This document shows, piece after piece, positions 1-11,205 of a stretch of 64,000 bases of DNA (positions are counted from its first letter, which is position 1; every line of letters begins with the position of its first letter). The DNA is from Sorghum bicolor (lineage: Eukaryota > Streptophyta > Magnoliopsida > Poales > Poaceae), in NCBI RefSeq assembly GCF_000003195.3, contig NC_012878.2:10838386-10902385 (forward strand). Direction: 5' to 3'. The notes beneath the pieces are model-generated. The model was given only the letters and a program-made list of their open reading frames with translations. It was not told the DNA's origin and ran no database searches. The translations under genes were made by a program, and so were the position numbers.

Positions 1-858
1 TGATCAAGAAAGCAAGCAACAACCCAAAAGAGAGCTAGTCATGCTATTTCAAGTGATATTCTTAGTAGTTCTCTCATGCAAGCAATGGTCAAAAGAAGAA
101 GCAAGTCAACCACAACAAGATAGTGCACTTGATCATAAAGTGGTTTTCATTTCATATGGGTGAAGATTTGATTTATCAATTGACATTTATAATTGGTCTT
201 CACCAAGCTTATCAATTGGACTTCACATAGCTATTTGGAGTAAAATTGGAATTTTATTGACTATCCTATACTCCAACATAGCAAAGGTATCATTGTAATG
301 TGCATGATCATTTCATCCTTTACTAGCATGCAGTTAGTGCATATAGGACATGCTTCATAGGATCATGCATGACAAATGAAAAGTTTTAAATTCATAACCT
401 ACCACTATTGCTTGAATGATTAGTTGATCTAGTGGTACGTATATGAGTTTATTCATGAGCTAGTGAACCCAAGTACTTGATCTATTTTGGATTGTTAACA
501 AGTGACAAGTACAACATTGGCAAGATAACCCTTAATGTGAGGTGTGAAAAAGCTTGTCATTGGTTCAAACTGAACTTGGAAGCTTAGGCAAATCAACTTA
601 GTTCAAGTCAACAATTAGAAGCTCATGAAGATAAGAGTACAAGAACAAGACAACAATGCAAGTGGATATCTAGACTTAAATGTTTCTTCAATTGGTATCC
701 AACAAATGGTACTCATGGTGATAGCAAATGTTCAAGATAGCAAACAAGTGGTTCCATACTAGAAAACCTTAATTGATAGAAGAATCCCATATGATATCGG
801 ACAAGATATTCCAAATATCACATTTATACATATGGTATCTATCATACAAGAAGGTGGT
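1..858 (+). mobile_element. Internal 3' non-coding segment of Sirevirus-like element A (left part)
   Basis: AT-rich sequence without a usable reading frame. It lies left of the element-B insertion and is continuous with 8927-9924 once B and one copy of its GTGGT target duplication are removed. The continuation leads into an LTR whose ends are typical of grass Sireviruses, so I assign this stretch to the long non-coding region upstream of the 3' LTR of that copia element. No gag or pol of A lies in the window. The assignment rests on contiguity and not on any motif within these bases. Confidence 0.5.
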
Positions 859-2198
859 TGTTGACGGTCCTTAAGTATCAAATTTAATTATCAAATAAAC
901 AAAGAAAAGGATCCAAATGAAATCAACATCTAGACTTAGGGTTTTATTTGACAGAATTCCACGAGTTTTGGTGTTTGTCTATTTCTGCAAGGGGTTATCA
1001 GGAAATAAGGAAGAAAGGCCCACACGTCGGGATTACGTAAAGATATTAACGTGCCGCGCAATTATCTTACATCTAGAAGACTCCAGAAGCCACGAGACCG
1101 AAGCGGAGGCGAATCGGGGCCAGAGACAGGGCGCCCGCCCTGTCCTACTGGGCGCCCGCCCACCTCCTGTGGCCAATCACGCTCAATCTCGCGGATTATG
1201 CTCCACCGACCTAAAGGATCAAGAATAACCGTTCAATCAATGTCGGTTTGATCCGACGGCCCAGGTTCACTTGAGGGGACTATAAAACCAGACCCCCTGG
1301 CCCCTGGAGGAGGCACCCCTTGATCATTATTCATTATTCATAGACAGAGCAAAAGCTAGGGTTTAGAGATGAGAGCTCTCCTCTCTTCTCTAAACTAGAG
1401 TAGATCTAGATAGTAGCGAGATGGAGAGCGAAGGAGGATTAGAGGAGAGGCCGGCCTGTCGGTTCTTCCTCCGGTTGTACTTCGCCATGATCAAGCTCTA
1501 ATCAAGCTTGCTCATGGGATGACTCTGGTAATCTACTTCTAATTCATTATGCAATTACTAATCATGTATGTTCTGGTTCACAACTCTTTTGAGTACTTCT
1601 AATCTATAGGACCCTATAGGTTAGAGTTGTAGTATAGGTGTAAGCGTGGTGCTTAGACCTAGATTACTTGTGGATATCCCCTGACTAGCTGGATCGTGTG
1701 GTAGGCCGCATAGGTGACAGTTACGTTGGTCCCCTGTAGTCCACTTCTCGTTAGCAGGACGGGTAGGGTTTATCGGCCTATGGATAAGCATCCTTTGTGG
1801 TGTACTCTTATCACGTGGTTCGTCCCAGACATAGACATACCCCTTTGAAGTAAAGAAACCATTGTTATCCTCTCTATTCTGCTACCATCGCCCATGTACT
1901 AGAATTGCTCTATTCTCTATTCCCATATTATCACTCACTGTTATCTTACCTTTAATATTGTTCTTATTCGATTCTATCATCTTTCCTATTTATACCTATC
2001 TATCTATCTTGGTTAAGTTAGAGCGTAGTTCGTTCTCCCGTTTCCCTATGGATACGATAAAACCTTTAACCGGGTAAAAGCTTCAACGGTATCCGTGCGC
2101 TTGCGGATTATCTGTGTGCGTATAAATACCATAGTACACTCTAGTGCCATGCTGGGGATGACAACCTAGTATTCAAGTGGTGTTAGCAAGTGTCAACA
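859..2198 (+). repeat. 5' LTR of element B
   Basis: 1340 bp with terminal inverted TGTTGAC/GTCAACA. Contains a TATA box (1281-1288), a T-rich stretch and a GC-rich block with two copies of GGGCGCCCGCCC (1129-1140 and 1150-1161). Short open frames inside it (for example 917-1228) are repeated in the 3' LTR and have no gene-like features. Confidence 0.93.
1281..1288 (+). promoter_or_regulatory. TATA box of the B 5' LTR promoter
   Basis: TATAAAAC preceded by a GC-rich region and followed by a C-rich leader. The same box occurs at 8004-8011 in the 3' LTR. It probably drives the genomic RNA of B, with the start about 30 bp downstream. Confidence 0.7.
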
Positions 2199-2224
2199 AG
2201 CATTTTTGGCGCCGTTGCCGGGGA
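2199..2224 (+). other. Primer-binding site of B, complementary to tRNA-Asp
   Basis: The motif TTGGCGCCGTTGCCGGGG lies just after the LTR end. It is complementary to the 3' end of plant tRNA-Asp(GUC), the primer used by Athila-lineage elements. An identical motif follows the 5' LTR of element C. Confidence 0.85.
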
Positions 2225-2384
2225 AATGGTTGCTGAGTTGACTACGAACTAGTTTAATCATTTTATAAAAAAATAGATAAATAAAAAAAATATTTTCCTT
2301 TTATCCTTTGCCTCATCTCTGCTATTCTTTCTTCTTATCTAATCCTTGATCTCTGGTCTATTATGAATTCAAACATGTCTATCT

Positions 2385-3929
2385 ATGAATTTCATAGACC
2401 TTATGGGCACACATCTCGAACCACCAAAATCTTCAAAGCCTATCATAGCATCTAGTTTTGAGATAGACCCCGAATACATAGAATTTATTCAAAAACAACC
2501 TTTCTCAGGAAAAGGTGAGGAAAACCCATACACACACCTAAGAGAGTTTTATCGAGTCTGTGACCTCCTTCGCATAGAAGGCATGTCCGATGAGACCCTT
2601 AAATGGAAGCTCTTTCCGTTCTCTTTAACGGGAAAAGCTAGACATTGGTATAAACTCAAAGTAGGGAGTGTTCATGGAGATTGGAAGGAGTTATATAGTA
2701 GTTTTCTTTCTAAATATTTTCCAATCTCCAAAGTGGTGGAACTTCGGCGTGAGATTCTTTCTTTTAGACAACTGGAAGAAGAATCTCTTGGAAAATCATG
2801 GGAGCGCTTTATTAACCTTACTCTCACTGGCCCAAAACTTTCTATTCCAGAAGAAGTTCTTCTAATTCACTTTTTTGAGGGCCTTAGTAAGGAAGATAAG
2901 CAAACCCTTCATGCGGCCTCTGGAGGATCTTTCCACCACCTATCCGCTAGTGAAGCTTGGAATTTGATTGATTTAATGAGCGGAAAGTCTCCTAGCTTTT
3001 ATATCCCTGAGAAAGAGAAAGAACCTGTTCCTAGACAAGAAGAAGAAGTTTCGATAGCCAGATCACAACCACTTCAATCCCAAACTTTAGCTATCGATCC
3101 TAAACCATCAATACCCCAAAATTCTCCAAGGGAGGAAGGAATTCCGACCTTAAATCTTTTAGATGCTGATGGTTTAGACTTCTGGTTCTATAAGAGACCT
3201 TCAAGCAGGGATAATTCAAATCATTGCAATAATGTTTCTCTTAGAGAATGTCCTGGTTCCTATCATGAAGAAGTCGAGGATGACATATCAAGTGAAGGAG
3301 AGCTAAACCATATAGACAATTCTATCTACTCCCCTTCCATGTTCACAAGTTCTAAATCCATCCTTGACCTTAGAGATCCCTCTTATCCCTCTTCTTTTCA
3401 GTCTCATGATGATCCTAGCAATTCACCAAGACGACCAAACCATAGGAGTCATGAAGACCATAAGGATGGCATGTCAAGTAATGCCATAGAAGGAGAGCTA
3501 AGCCATATAGAAAATTCTAACACCTCCCCTATTTTGATCACAAGTTCTAAATGGCTAGAATGTGTAGAATGGATGGATAAGGAAGAAGCCTTAATGGATT
3601 CTGACTTTGGCTCAATTTCAAATGGTGAGTTCTTGACTCCCTTTGAAGATGAGATTCATCCAACTATAGAAGAGGACATAAGTGAGACCAATCCAAGAGA
3701 AACTCTGAACATTCAGATTGAAGACGAAGATAACATTAATGAGCATGGAATTTATTTCATAGCCACTTCGTTTACTCCATGCTCATATGCAACATCTTCC
3801 CAATCTATTGGTCTCTCCGACATCACCACACTTGAGATCTCCAACCCCCTCTTCTTTTCTATTTATAAAAACTTTAAAAGGGCGGTTGTCGATGCATATG
3901 TCTATAATAAATATTGCAGATCTCGTTGA
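2385..3929 (+). CDS. Gag-like protein of element B
   Basis: 514-residue open frame from ATG at 2385. Residues about 40-200 match the retrotransposon gag family: a GKGEENPYTHLREF segment, then LFPFSLTGKARHWY and a region rich in aromatic and acidic residues ending near WNLIDLM. This layout is typical of Athila-lineage gag proteins, which form the virus-like particle. The C-terminal 300 residues are acidic and Ser-rich, have no zinc knuckle that I can see, and carry two near-repeats (EGELNHIDNS and EGELSHIENS) followed by similar Ser/Thr-rich stretches. Two upstream ATGs (2363, 2375) are in other frames, so the start is not certain. The frame is intact over 1.5 kb, which fits recent activity. 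No pol follows. Confidence 0.75.
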   Translation: MNFIDLMGTHLEPPKSSKPIIASSFEIDPEYIEFIQKQPFSGKGEENPYTHLREFYRVCDLLRIEGMSDETLKWKLFPFSLTGKARHWYKLKVGSVHGDWKELYSSFLSKYFPISKVVELRREILSFRQLEEESLGKSWERFINLTLTGPKLSIPEEVLLIHFFEGLSKEDKQTLHAASGGSFHHLSASEAWNLIDLMSGKSPSFYIPEKEKEPVPRQEEEVSIARSQPLQSQTLAIDPKPSIPQNSPREEGIPTLNLLDADGLDFWFYKRPSSRDNSNHCNNVSLRECPGSYHEEVEDDISSEGELNHIDNSIYSPSMFTSSKSILDLRDPSYPSSFQSHDDPSNSPRRPNHRSHEDHKDGMSSNAIEGELSHIENSNTSPILITSSKWLECVEWMDKEEALMDSDFGSISNGEFLTPFEDEIHPTIEEDISETNPRETLNIQIEDEDNINEHGIYFIATSFTPCSYATSSQSIGLSDITTLEISNPLFFSIYKNFKRAVVDAYVYNKYCRSR

Positions 3930-6900
3930 GTTGATCTAGATATAGGTTGGTGTCGGAGGGGAAACCACTTCGCCAACATAAACTGATGGTTTCCCAAGGA
4001 CAAGCTTAGTGTCTTAAAATAAGCATTGATCAGATCGTAACATGAGCCTTTAATCATTTACAACATTACCTTGTCTATTGAGCATATAAAGATAATTGTA
4101 AAAATATTCCTTCGGGTATTCTTGTCACTAACCTTTCCAGGATTGAAGTAAGAAGATCGGATGAATGACAAGCATAAGGTATGTCCAACCAATCATCATA
4201 CAGCATTGAATTAAATTCATCCAAACTTGAATTCTGCAAAATTCAAGCTTGGGGGAGTACTTTACATAAAAACATCCTTTGCCATGTTGCTATGTTGGTT
4301 GTCCCTACCTTTAAGACATGCTCAATTTGTTAAATACTAATCACACTACTTCATCTCCACTTGAGTAGATCTCTATAAATGCTGTCATGCTACCTTTGTC
4401 TATTTACTAGTAAGTGTTAGTTTGGAAGTACTGCACATACTTCTATTGGCTTTTAAATTAAGCATGGTGCTTAGGTTAAACAGCCTTCCTTAATCTGATT
4501 AGACATGGAGTCTAGTTCGGTTATTGAACTAAAAACTGCTTGTGTAGACATTGGTATATTTTTGTCGGACTAACCCCTGCAGAAAAACTTTCAATATCGA
4601 TTTGGGAAGTCCTGAGATAAACTCACATCAGAGACGAAGAGAGTAACACATGAAGTTTAACAATTTGCACAAGAAGGACATAGCTCATTCATCATAGAGA
4701 GATGATCCATGGAGGGTGCCACAAACACGACGCACAACCGCTAAGAAAGGAAAGCTTCCACAAGATGATACTGTACCATCACTCTTCGAGCAAGGTAACA
4801 TCTTAAGGTACTTGACTATCTCTTTTATAAGCTTCTCCTTGGTTCTGATGTTCATATAAATAAAAGAGACAAACGTGTATGATTTACAACTCTAGATTAA
4901 CCAACCCAACTGATTCAACATGTTTAGTCCTTTAATCCTTGTTCTTAGTACTACCTCCATGATCCCACACTCCTAATCATATGAGCTAAAATGTTACACA
5001 TTCAATCATTGAGAGATATAAAGAAAATAGATTATCTTTCCATAAGGTTGAGCGATCTGATCTGACAAATGTTATAAGTGCTACACTCATGAACTTATCA
5101 TCCATCAACTTTGTCTTGCTCACTATGCTTAAGGTTAGAGAAGAACAAATACACTTTTGGTTCTGTTGGTGTTTTCCACCAACAGGGCCCATGCACTTGA
5201 TCTCTGCCTTGTCTCTATGAGCAGGTACACTACGAGCACAAACACACTGAGCAAGATACTGCTAACACCGCACTTCGAACTGCTGGGCAAACGAAGAACA
5301 TGGGTGACACCGTATTAAAAGGTGCAGACGTCAAGGTCCGCACCTAAATCAAATGACGCACTTGAAGAATGAACACAGTGAGAAGTCTTGTCAAGAAGAC
5401 TTAAAACATTGAACCCTCGCCGAAAGGTAAGATTGGTAGTTATCCATATTTATCCTTTCTGCATTCCCTTTTCCCTTTAATTATTTACTTTCCTTAAATA
5501 GATTATTAGTTAATCATGCTATCTTGAAAAGAAAATAAAAATGTTAAAAAATACTAAGCCCCATGTGAGTATACGAGTGGCATAAAACCCATAAGTACCT
5601 TCACTGTGGTGGCATAAAAAAAAATAAATATTTCTTTTCTACTTTATAAAATAAAAATATAAAAACAGGGAGTAATATTTATTGAGGAAGCTCAACGTGA
5701 TGAAGGCTAGATATTTATGCTAACACTTAATTAGTTCCACAAGCTTTGTTGTCTATTTGAGATCCACAGAATTTAAGAATCAAGAAGACTAGCAGACGGA
5801 GGACATTCTAATCGCTGTCAGAATGCTGCTGACTTTCAAATACACCTCTGCCACCTTCTAGCTACATCAAGAGAAATTACATCAAAATTCAGCTTGGGGG
5901 AGAGCACCCCCATTTATCTCGCTAAGTATTTCTACCTATCTTTATACTTATATTATATTAGAATATTAAAATACATAAACTATGAAAAACCAAATAAAGA
6001 TTTTATGCTTATATATATATACTTTTCTTAGTTTGCTAAATAAATAAAGTTTGCTATGAATCTTAATAATAAAACTCTAGCATGGATATGATGAATAGTT
6101 GCTCTGCCTAATTTGCAAATTTAAAGTTCTCTCTCAAGTTTAGACATAACTGTTATAATTTAAAGCTTGCTCTAGATCTAAACTTGTGGGATGAAAACTT
6201 GATCTGAAATCTAAGTTGTTAACGGATAAGATATGGGAAGGTTGAGTTGCTGTTTATCTGTTCCTAGAGATGCTAGAATTCTGGAGAATTTTATCTTTGA
6301 AAATCTTTAAAATGTTGCATGATGAGTTCCTATATGATGAGAGTTTAAATTCCTACCACAGCCCATATATACCTGCTTGCTAGACTTTGAGCCACACATT
6401 TATTATTTACTGCTTATGAGCATTGAGTGTGGTCAAGCTGTGTAGACCCTTAGGAGCTTGTCATGTGGTTAAATCAAGATTCACTTGCACGTTCACTCAT
6501 ATATGCTACTTCTACTCCGGAAGTACCATCCACATATATCCATCCATGTCCATCTCCAGAACCACCCAAAAATATTCTACTCCTAATCCGGGAGAGAATA
6601 GCCAAAAATATTTCTGTTTTCCCTTGTGAAATAAATACTCAAGTTATCTTGCTACTACCACTTGTTATATTATCTCAAGAGATGAGTGCTCTGAAAAAAA
6701 AGAAAAGAGAAGAAAAGAAAAAAAATAAACGAGGAAATAAAAAGGGGCAAGTGCCCGGAACCTCGAAAGAAAAGAAAAAGAGTGAGACGAGAGGTAAAAA
6801 TGGACAAGTGTCCGACACTAGAATTAGGGGTACAGGATACCCACCTGAGAGGAAAGAAAAAAATGAAAGATAGAGCATCTCATTCTCCTCATAAAGTTTC

Positions 6901-7566
6901 AAGAGCAAGAAAGGTATGTATCCCCTCAAAAGAGCAAAAGTAGAATTAGACTTCCACCACCATTGTTTCCACCATTGTTATCACCATACACCATTCAATC
7001 GCCACACATTCACATCTTGATTTGGCTTATTGACTTGTTTCTTTGGATCCATGGTTTGACTATGCAATACATGTCTTGTAAGTATGTATACTTTATCTCC
7101 CACCTATGAGCTCCAGATATTAAAGTCTTATTAGAGTAGGGTGAGAGAGAAGGCAATGTCATTATGCCTTATACCACAAATACCACATATTTTGAGAGAA
7201 AGCATATACCATCACTGCCTTGGTAAGGATCCAGAAATACCACAAAAGAGAGATACGAGAGAGTCATACAAAGGAATCTCTGAGTTTTATTTGAAAATCT
7301 GCAAAAACTCCAGAGCTATAGCTGATCAAGAATAAGAGACATGGCACTTGACGGGACTGTTCTATCTTTTAACCACTCAAGACAGAAGTGACGGTTACAA
7401 GTCCCATGGTGAAGGGTAAAGTAAGTAAGTTTTAAGTCTTGACAGTTTACTCTAACTCAGAGATGAGACCTCATTTAAAAGCATGTGTACCGTCAATTTT
7501 TAAAGATATTGCAACAACTTATGATCCATAGCTGAGTCTATCCTTGCTCAGGGACGAGCAAGAGGT
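3930..7566 (+). other. Non-coding interior of element B with internal polypurine-like tracts
   Basis: About 3.6 kb with no convincing gene. It holds two copies of AGCTTGGGGGAG (4246-4257 and 5891-5902) identical in core to the real 3' polypurine tract at 7567-7580. It also has a purine-rich block (6690-6870) containing the small inverted motifs GGGCAAGTGCCC and GGACAAGTGTCC. The last 1.3 kb resembles the corresponding part of element C in order and wording (around 6350-6540 compared with 27420-27620), so it is probably a conserved Athila 3' region and not random sequence. The frame at 6463-6873 is low-complexity Lys/Glu and I do not call it a gene. Confidence 0.6.
7543..7562 (+). other. Conserved hairpin upstream of the B polypurine tract
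   Basis: CTTGCTC, loop AGGGAC, GAGCAAG: a 7-bp perfect stem ending 4 bp before the polypurine tract. The same hairpin occurs in element C (28358-28376) with its outermost pair changed from C-G to T-A, a compensatory change. Confidence 0.6.
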
Positions 7567-7581
7567 AAGCTTGGGGGAGTT
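7567..7581 (+). other. 3' polypurine tract of B
   Basis: AAGCTTGGGGGAGTT immediately before the 3' LTR, the usual primer for plus-strand DNA synthesis. Confidence 0.85.
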
Positions 7582-8921
7582 TGTTGACGGTCCTTAAGTA
7601 TCAAATTTAATTATCAAATAAACAAAGAAAAGGATCCAAATGAAATCAACATCTAGACTTAGGGTTTTATCTGACAGAATTCCACGAGTTTTGGTGTTTG
7701 TCTATTTCTGCAGGGGGTTATCAGGAAATAAGGAAGAAAGGCCCACACGTCGGGATTACGTAAAGATATTAACGTGCCGCGTAATTATCTTACATCTAGA
7801 AGACTCCAGAAGCCACGAGACCGAAGCGGAGGCGAATCGGGGCCAGAGACAGGGCGCCCGCCCTGTCCTACTGGGCGCCCGCCCACCTCCTGTGGCCAAT
7901 CACGCTCAATCTCGCGGATTATGCTCCACCGACCTAAAGGATCAAGAATAACCGTTCAATCAATGTCGGTTTGATCCGACGGCCCAGGTTCACTTGAGGG
8001 GACTATAAAACCAGACCCCCTGGCCCCTGGAGGAGGCACCCCTTGATCATTATTCATTATTCATAGACAGAGCAAAAGCTAGGGTTTAGAGATGAGAGCT
8101 CTCCTCTCTTCTCTAAACTAGAGTAGATCTAGATAGTAGCGAGATGGAGAGCGAAGGAGGATTAGAGGAGAGGCCGGCCTGTCGGTTCTTCCTCCGGTTG
8201 TACTTCGCCATGATCAAGCTCTAATCAAGCTTGCTCATGGGATGACTCTGGTAATCTACTTCTAATTCATTATGCAATTACTAATCATGTATGTTCTGGT
8301 TCACAACTCTTTTGAGTACTTCTAATCTATAGGACCCTATAGGTTAGAGTTGTAGTATAGGTGTAAGCGTGGTGCTTAGACCTAGATTACTTGTGGATAT
8401 CCCCTGACTAGCTGGATCGTGTGGTATGCCGCGTAGGTGACAGTTACGTTGGTCCCCTGTAGTCCACTTCTCGTTAGCAGGACGGGTAGGGTTTATCGGC
8501 CTATGGATAAGCATCCTTTGTGCTGTACTCTTATCACGTGGTTCGTCCCAGACATAGACATACCCCTTTGAAGTAGAGAAACCATAGTTATCCTCTCTAT
8601 TCTGCTACCATCGCCCATATACTAGAATTGCTCTATTCTCTATTCCCATATTATCACTCAGTGTTATCTTACCTTTAATATTGTTCTTATTCGATTCTAT
8701 CATCTTTCCTATTTATACCTATCTATCTATCTTGGTTAAGTTAGAGCGTAGTTGGTTCTCCCGTTTCCCTGTGGATACGATAAAACCTTTAACCGGGTAA
8801 AAGCTTCAACGGTATCCGTGCGCTTGCGGATTATCTGTGTGCGTATAAATACCATAGTACACTCTAGTGCCATGCTGGGGATGACAACCTAGTATTCAAG
8901 TGGTGTTAGCAAGTGTCAACA
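7582..8921 (+). repeat. 3' LTR of element B
   Basis: 1340 bp, same length and ends as the 5' LTR, differing at about 12 positions. TATA box at 8004-8011. Followed by the second GTGGT target copy. Confidence 0.93.
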
Positions 8922-8926
8922 GTGGT

Positions 8927-9924
8927 TCCCCAAGTGATCCTCAACTTCAAGTGATCATCAAGCAAAGAAAGTTCCCTCACCAACAAGATTGACAAGTGAA
9001 TGACCCATGCTATGACATAGGGGGAGTGCCCCACCAAATGGTATCAAGGTCAAAGATCCTATGTGGTATCTCAAGAGCAATTCAAGTAATGTCATTCCAA
9101 CACATGGTGATGTCCATAAAAAATGCAAGATTCAAGCCTCAACCATCTATCCCAATGCAATCCTTTGTCACAATGAGATTCACATTTTTACAATTGGTTT
9201 CAACTGATTTAATTAGTATCACATACCTTTTATGGAAATTGATGACAAAGGGAGAGAAGTTGGAACAAAGATATGATCGTGGGAGAAGTTGGACAACAAA
9301 AGATATATTTTAAGGGGGAGAGATCAAAGATGGACATAGACAAGGGAGCAACATTAAAAGAAAAGATGATGGATCAAATTTCTTGGACAAAAGAGAAGCA
9401 CACAAGTAGGGGAAGCAAGCTCATGAACCTTGTTTGTTTGCATTTGATTTGTGCATATTCATGTGCTTGCTTGCATTGCATAAGTGTTTAAATTCAATAT
9501 GCATGCTTGTGTGGTGTATGCTAGCTATAGAACTTGATTGATGATATGATAACTAGCATGCATAGGTTGATAGCTAGACTTGTGTTCTTCAAGTAAAAAC
9601 TAGACCCTTGCTTTTAATGTTGATCTCATAGGGTTTCTAGTGTTTTTGGTGTCTAGCTACTCATGGTGCTAAGGATGGTGTACATTGAATGCTTCCATTG
9701 ATATCGAACTTGGTATCGAGCTACAAAGGTTTATTCTATACACCTTAGCACTTAGTAGGATTTTATGGTGCTTATCCAAATCTTGACATAGAGCTTAAAT
9801 GTTGGATAAGTAGCATAAAATCCAAATCAAGTTAGCAATTTACACTTGTGTGAAGTGCTAGCATGAAAAAGCTTAATTTCCATATCTTTGTAGAGTTGTC
9901 ATCAATTACCAAAAAGGGTGAGGT
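8927..9924 (+). mobile_element. Internal 3' non-coding segment of Sirevirus-like element A (right part)
   Basis: Continuation of 1-858. It contains repeated polypurine-like words (GGGGGAGTGCC at 9020, AAAGGGAGAGAAG near 9247, AAGGGGGAGAGA near 9311) upstream of the true tract AAAAAGGGTGAGGT at 9911-9924. Multiplied polypurine tracts near the 3' LTR are a reported trait of Sireviruses. The small open frames here (8996-9313, 9273-9491) do not look coding. Confidence 0.6.
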
Positions 9925-10719
9925 TGAAAGGTCCTTGTTTGGTTTTGGTAATTGAGTGACAACTTATGTGGACTAATAGTATTTATGTGAGATACACAGG
10001 AGATTAGTCCACAGGTGATGATGTGATGATGGAGGAGCTCATTGCACATGAGACATAACATGGAGTCATGTGACCAAGGTGGAGAAGATCAAGATGAGGC
10101 TTGGCTTGATGGACCGGTTGCAAGAGTGAAGGTCAAGTCGGAGGCTTTGAAGCGAGAGACCACGTGTGATGGTGAAGCTTGAGCAAGACTTGGCGCCGAT
10201 GGACCGAGGCAACAGTGAAGAGCAAGTGAGGTCAAGATCGATGAACCAATATGGTCACATGATGATATGAAGTGGATCATATCATTTGGTGATTGGTTGG
10301 TGCATGTGTTGCATCAACATTGGTGGAGATGAAATGGAAAGCGCAAGGCAAAGGTATAACCTAGGGCATTTCCATTTCACCGGTCATAGGTGTCTAGAGA
10401 AATTTATGACTGGATTTAGGATAGATGGCCGTACTATCAAGAGGGGCAAACTTGTTTGCATATCGGTCATCTAGTGCCACTTGAGCGATCTAACTTTGCA
10501 TTCGTGTTAGGATCGAGTGGCGTGGCAAGTTTGAGAGGCTAACTCCTTTGGGAAAATGTTTGTGAAAATGCTAACACACGTGCACATGGTGGTTTACACT
10601 TGGTGGTGTTGGCACATTTACAAAGGAGGTGGCACACTTGGCGCTTTTAAGAAAATTAATTGTATATTTTCTATTGCGCCGGTGGGAATTTTGGAGAAGT
10701 CGTGGAAGTGTTTCGCGCT

Positions 10720-11160
10720 GAGAAACACTCACTGGACGCTGGTGTTGGCAGCACCGGACGCTGGTCTAGAGCGTCCGGTGTGGTGTCTGTGGCGCAGGTG
10801 TGCACCGGACGCACCGGAGTGAGTCCGGTGCTCAGCGTCTAGTGTGCGGGCGGTTTGGCGAACCTCTCTGCGCTTGAGTCCGGTGAGCACCGGACGCTCA
10901 GGGTGCATCCGGTGGCTCGCGTCCGGTGACCCTGCGAGTTTGCGGAGCTCTCTGCGCACGAGTCCGGTGTGCACCGGACGCGTCCGGTGTGACGCAGTAG
11001 AGCGTCCGGTGGTGCTGCACCGGCGCGGGTGTGCAGTAGCCGTTGGCGGCAACGATCGAGTTCAAACGGCTAGTGACACATGGCCGACGCCTGAGCACCG
11101 GACGATGGGGGTTGAGCGTTCGGTGGCTCCCTGTGAGCGTCCGGTGCCCACGTGTTTTGC
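10720..11160 (+). repeat. Cluster of CCGGAC/GTCCGG palindromic boxes in the A LTR promoter
   Basis: More than ten copies of CACCGGACGC or its complement GCGTCCGGTG, partly joined into larger palindromes (for example near 10960-10992). The cluster sits just upstream of the LTR TATA box. Sirevirus LTRs are known to carry CpG-rich palindromic boxes at this place, probably regulatory. Confidence 0.75.
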
Positions 11161-11197
11161 CCAGTGAAGGGGCAACGGCTAGTTTAGCCCTTGGGGC

Positions 11198-11205
11198 TAT
11201 AAATA
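11198..11205 (+). promoter_or_regulatory. TATA box of the A LTR
   Basis: TATAAATA in the middle of the LTR, directly downstream of the CpG-rich box cluster and followed by a leader-like region. Confidence 0.65.

Larger units (their letters stand above)
859..8921 (+). mobile_element. Complete Athila-type LTR retrotransposon B with gag but no pol
   Basis: Two 1340-bp LTRs (859-2198 and 7582-8921) begin TGTTGACGG and end GTCAACA. They are flanked by a perfect 5-bp target duplication GTGGT (854-858 and 8922-8926). A primer-binding site for tRNA-Asp follows the 5' LTR and a polypurine tract precedes the 3' LTR. The 5.4-kb interior encodes only one open gag-like protein; I see no protease, RT, RNase H or integrase, not even as broken pieces. 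B therefore has cis sequences and gag but would need pol in trans. I count about 12 substitutions between the two LTRs (about 0.9 %), a fairly recent insertion. It interrupts the Sirevirus A. Confidence 0.92.

Noticed and set aside
917..1251. Small ORFs in the B LTR (repeated at 7640-7974)
   Set aside because: They lie across the LTR promoter region and have no family features; duplication follows from LTR identity.
6463..6929. Lys/Glu-rich ORF and its Phe-rich reverse frame in B
   Set aside because: Low-complexity purine-rich sequence, no start context or domain.
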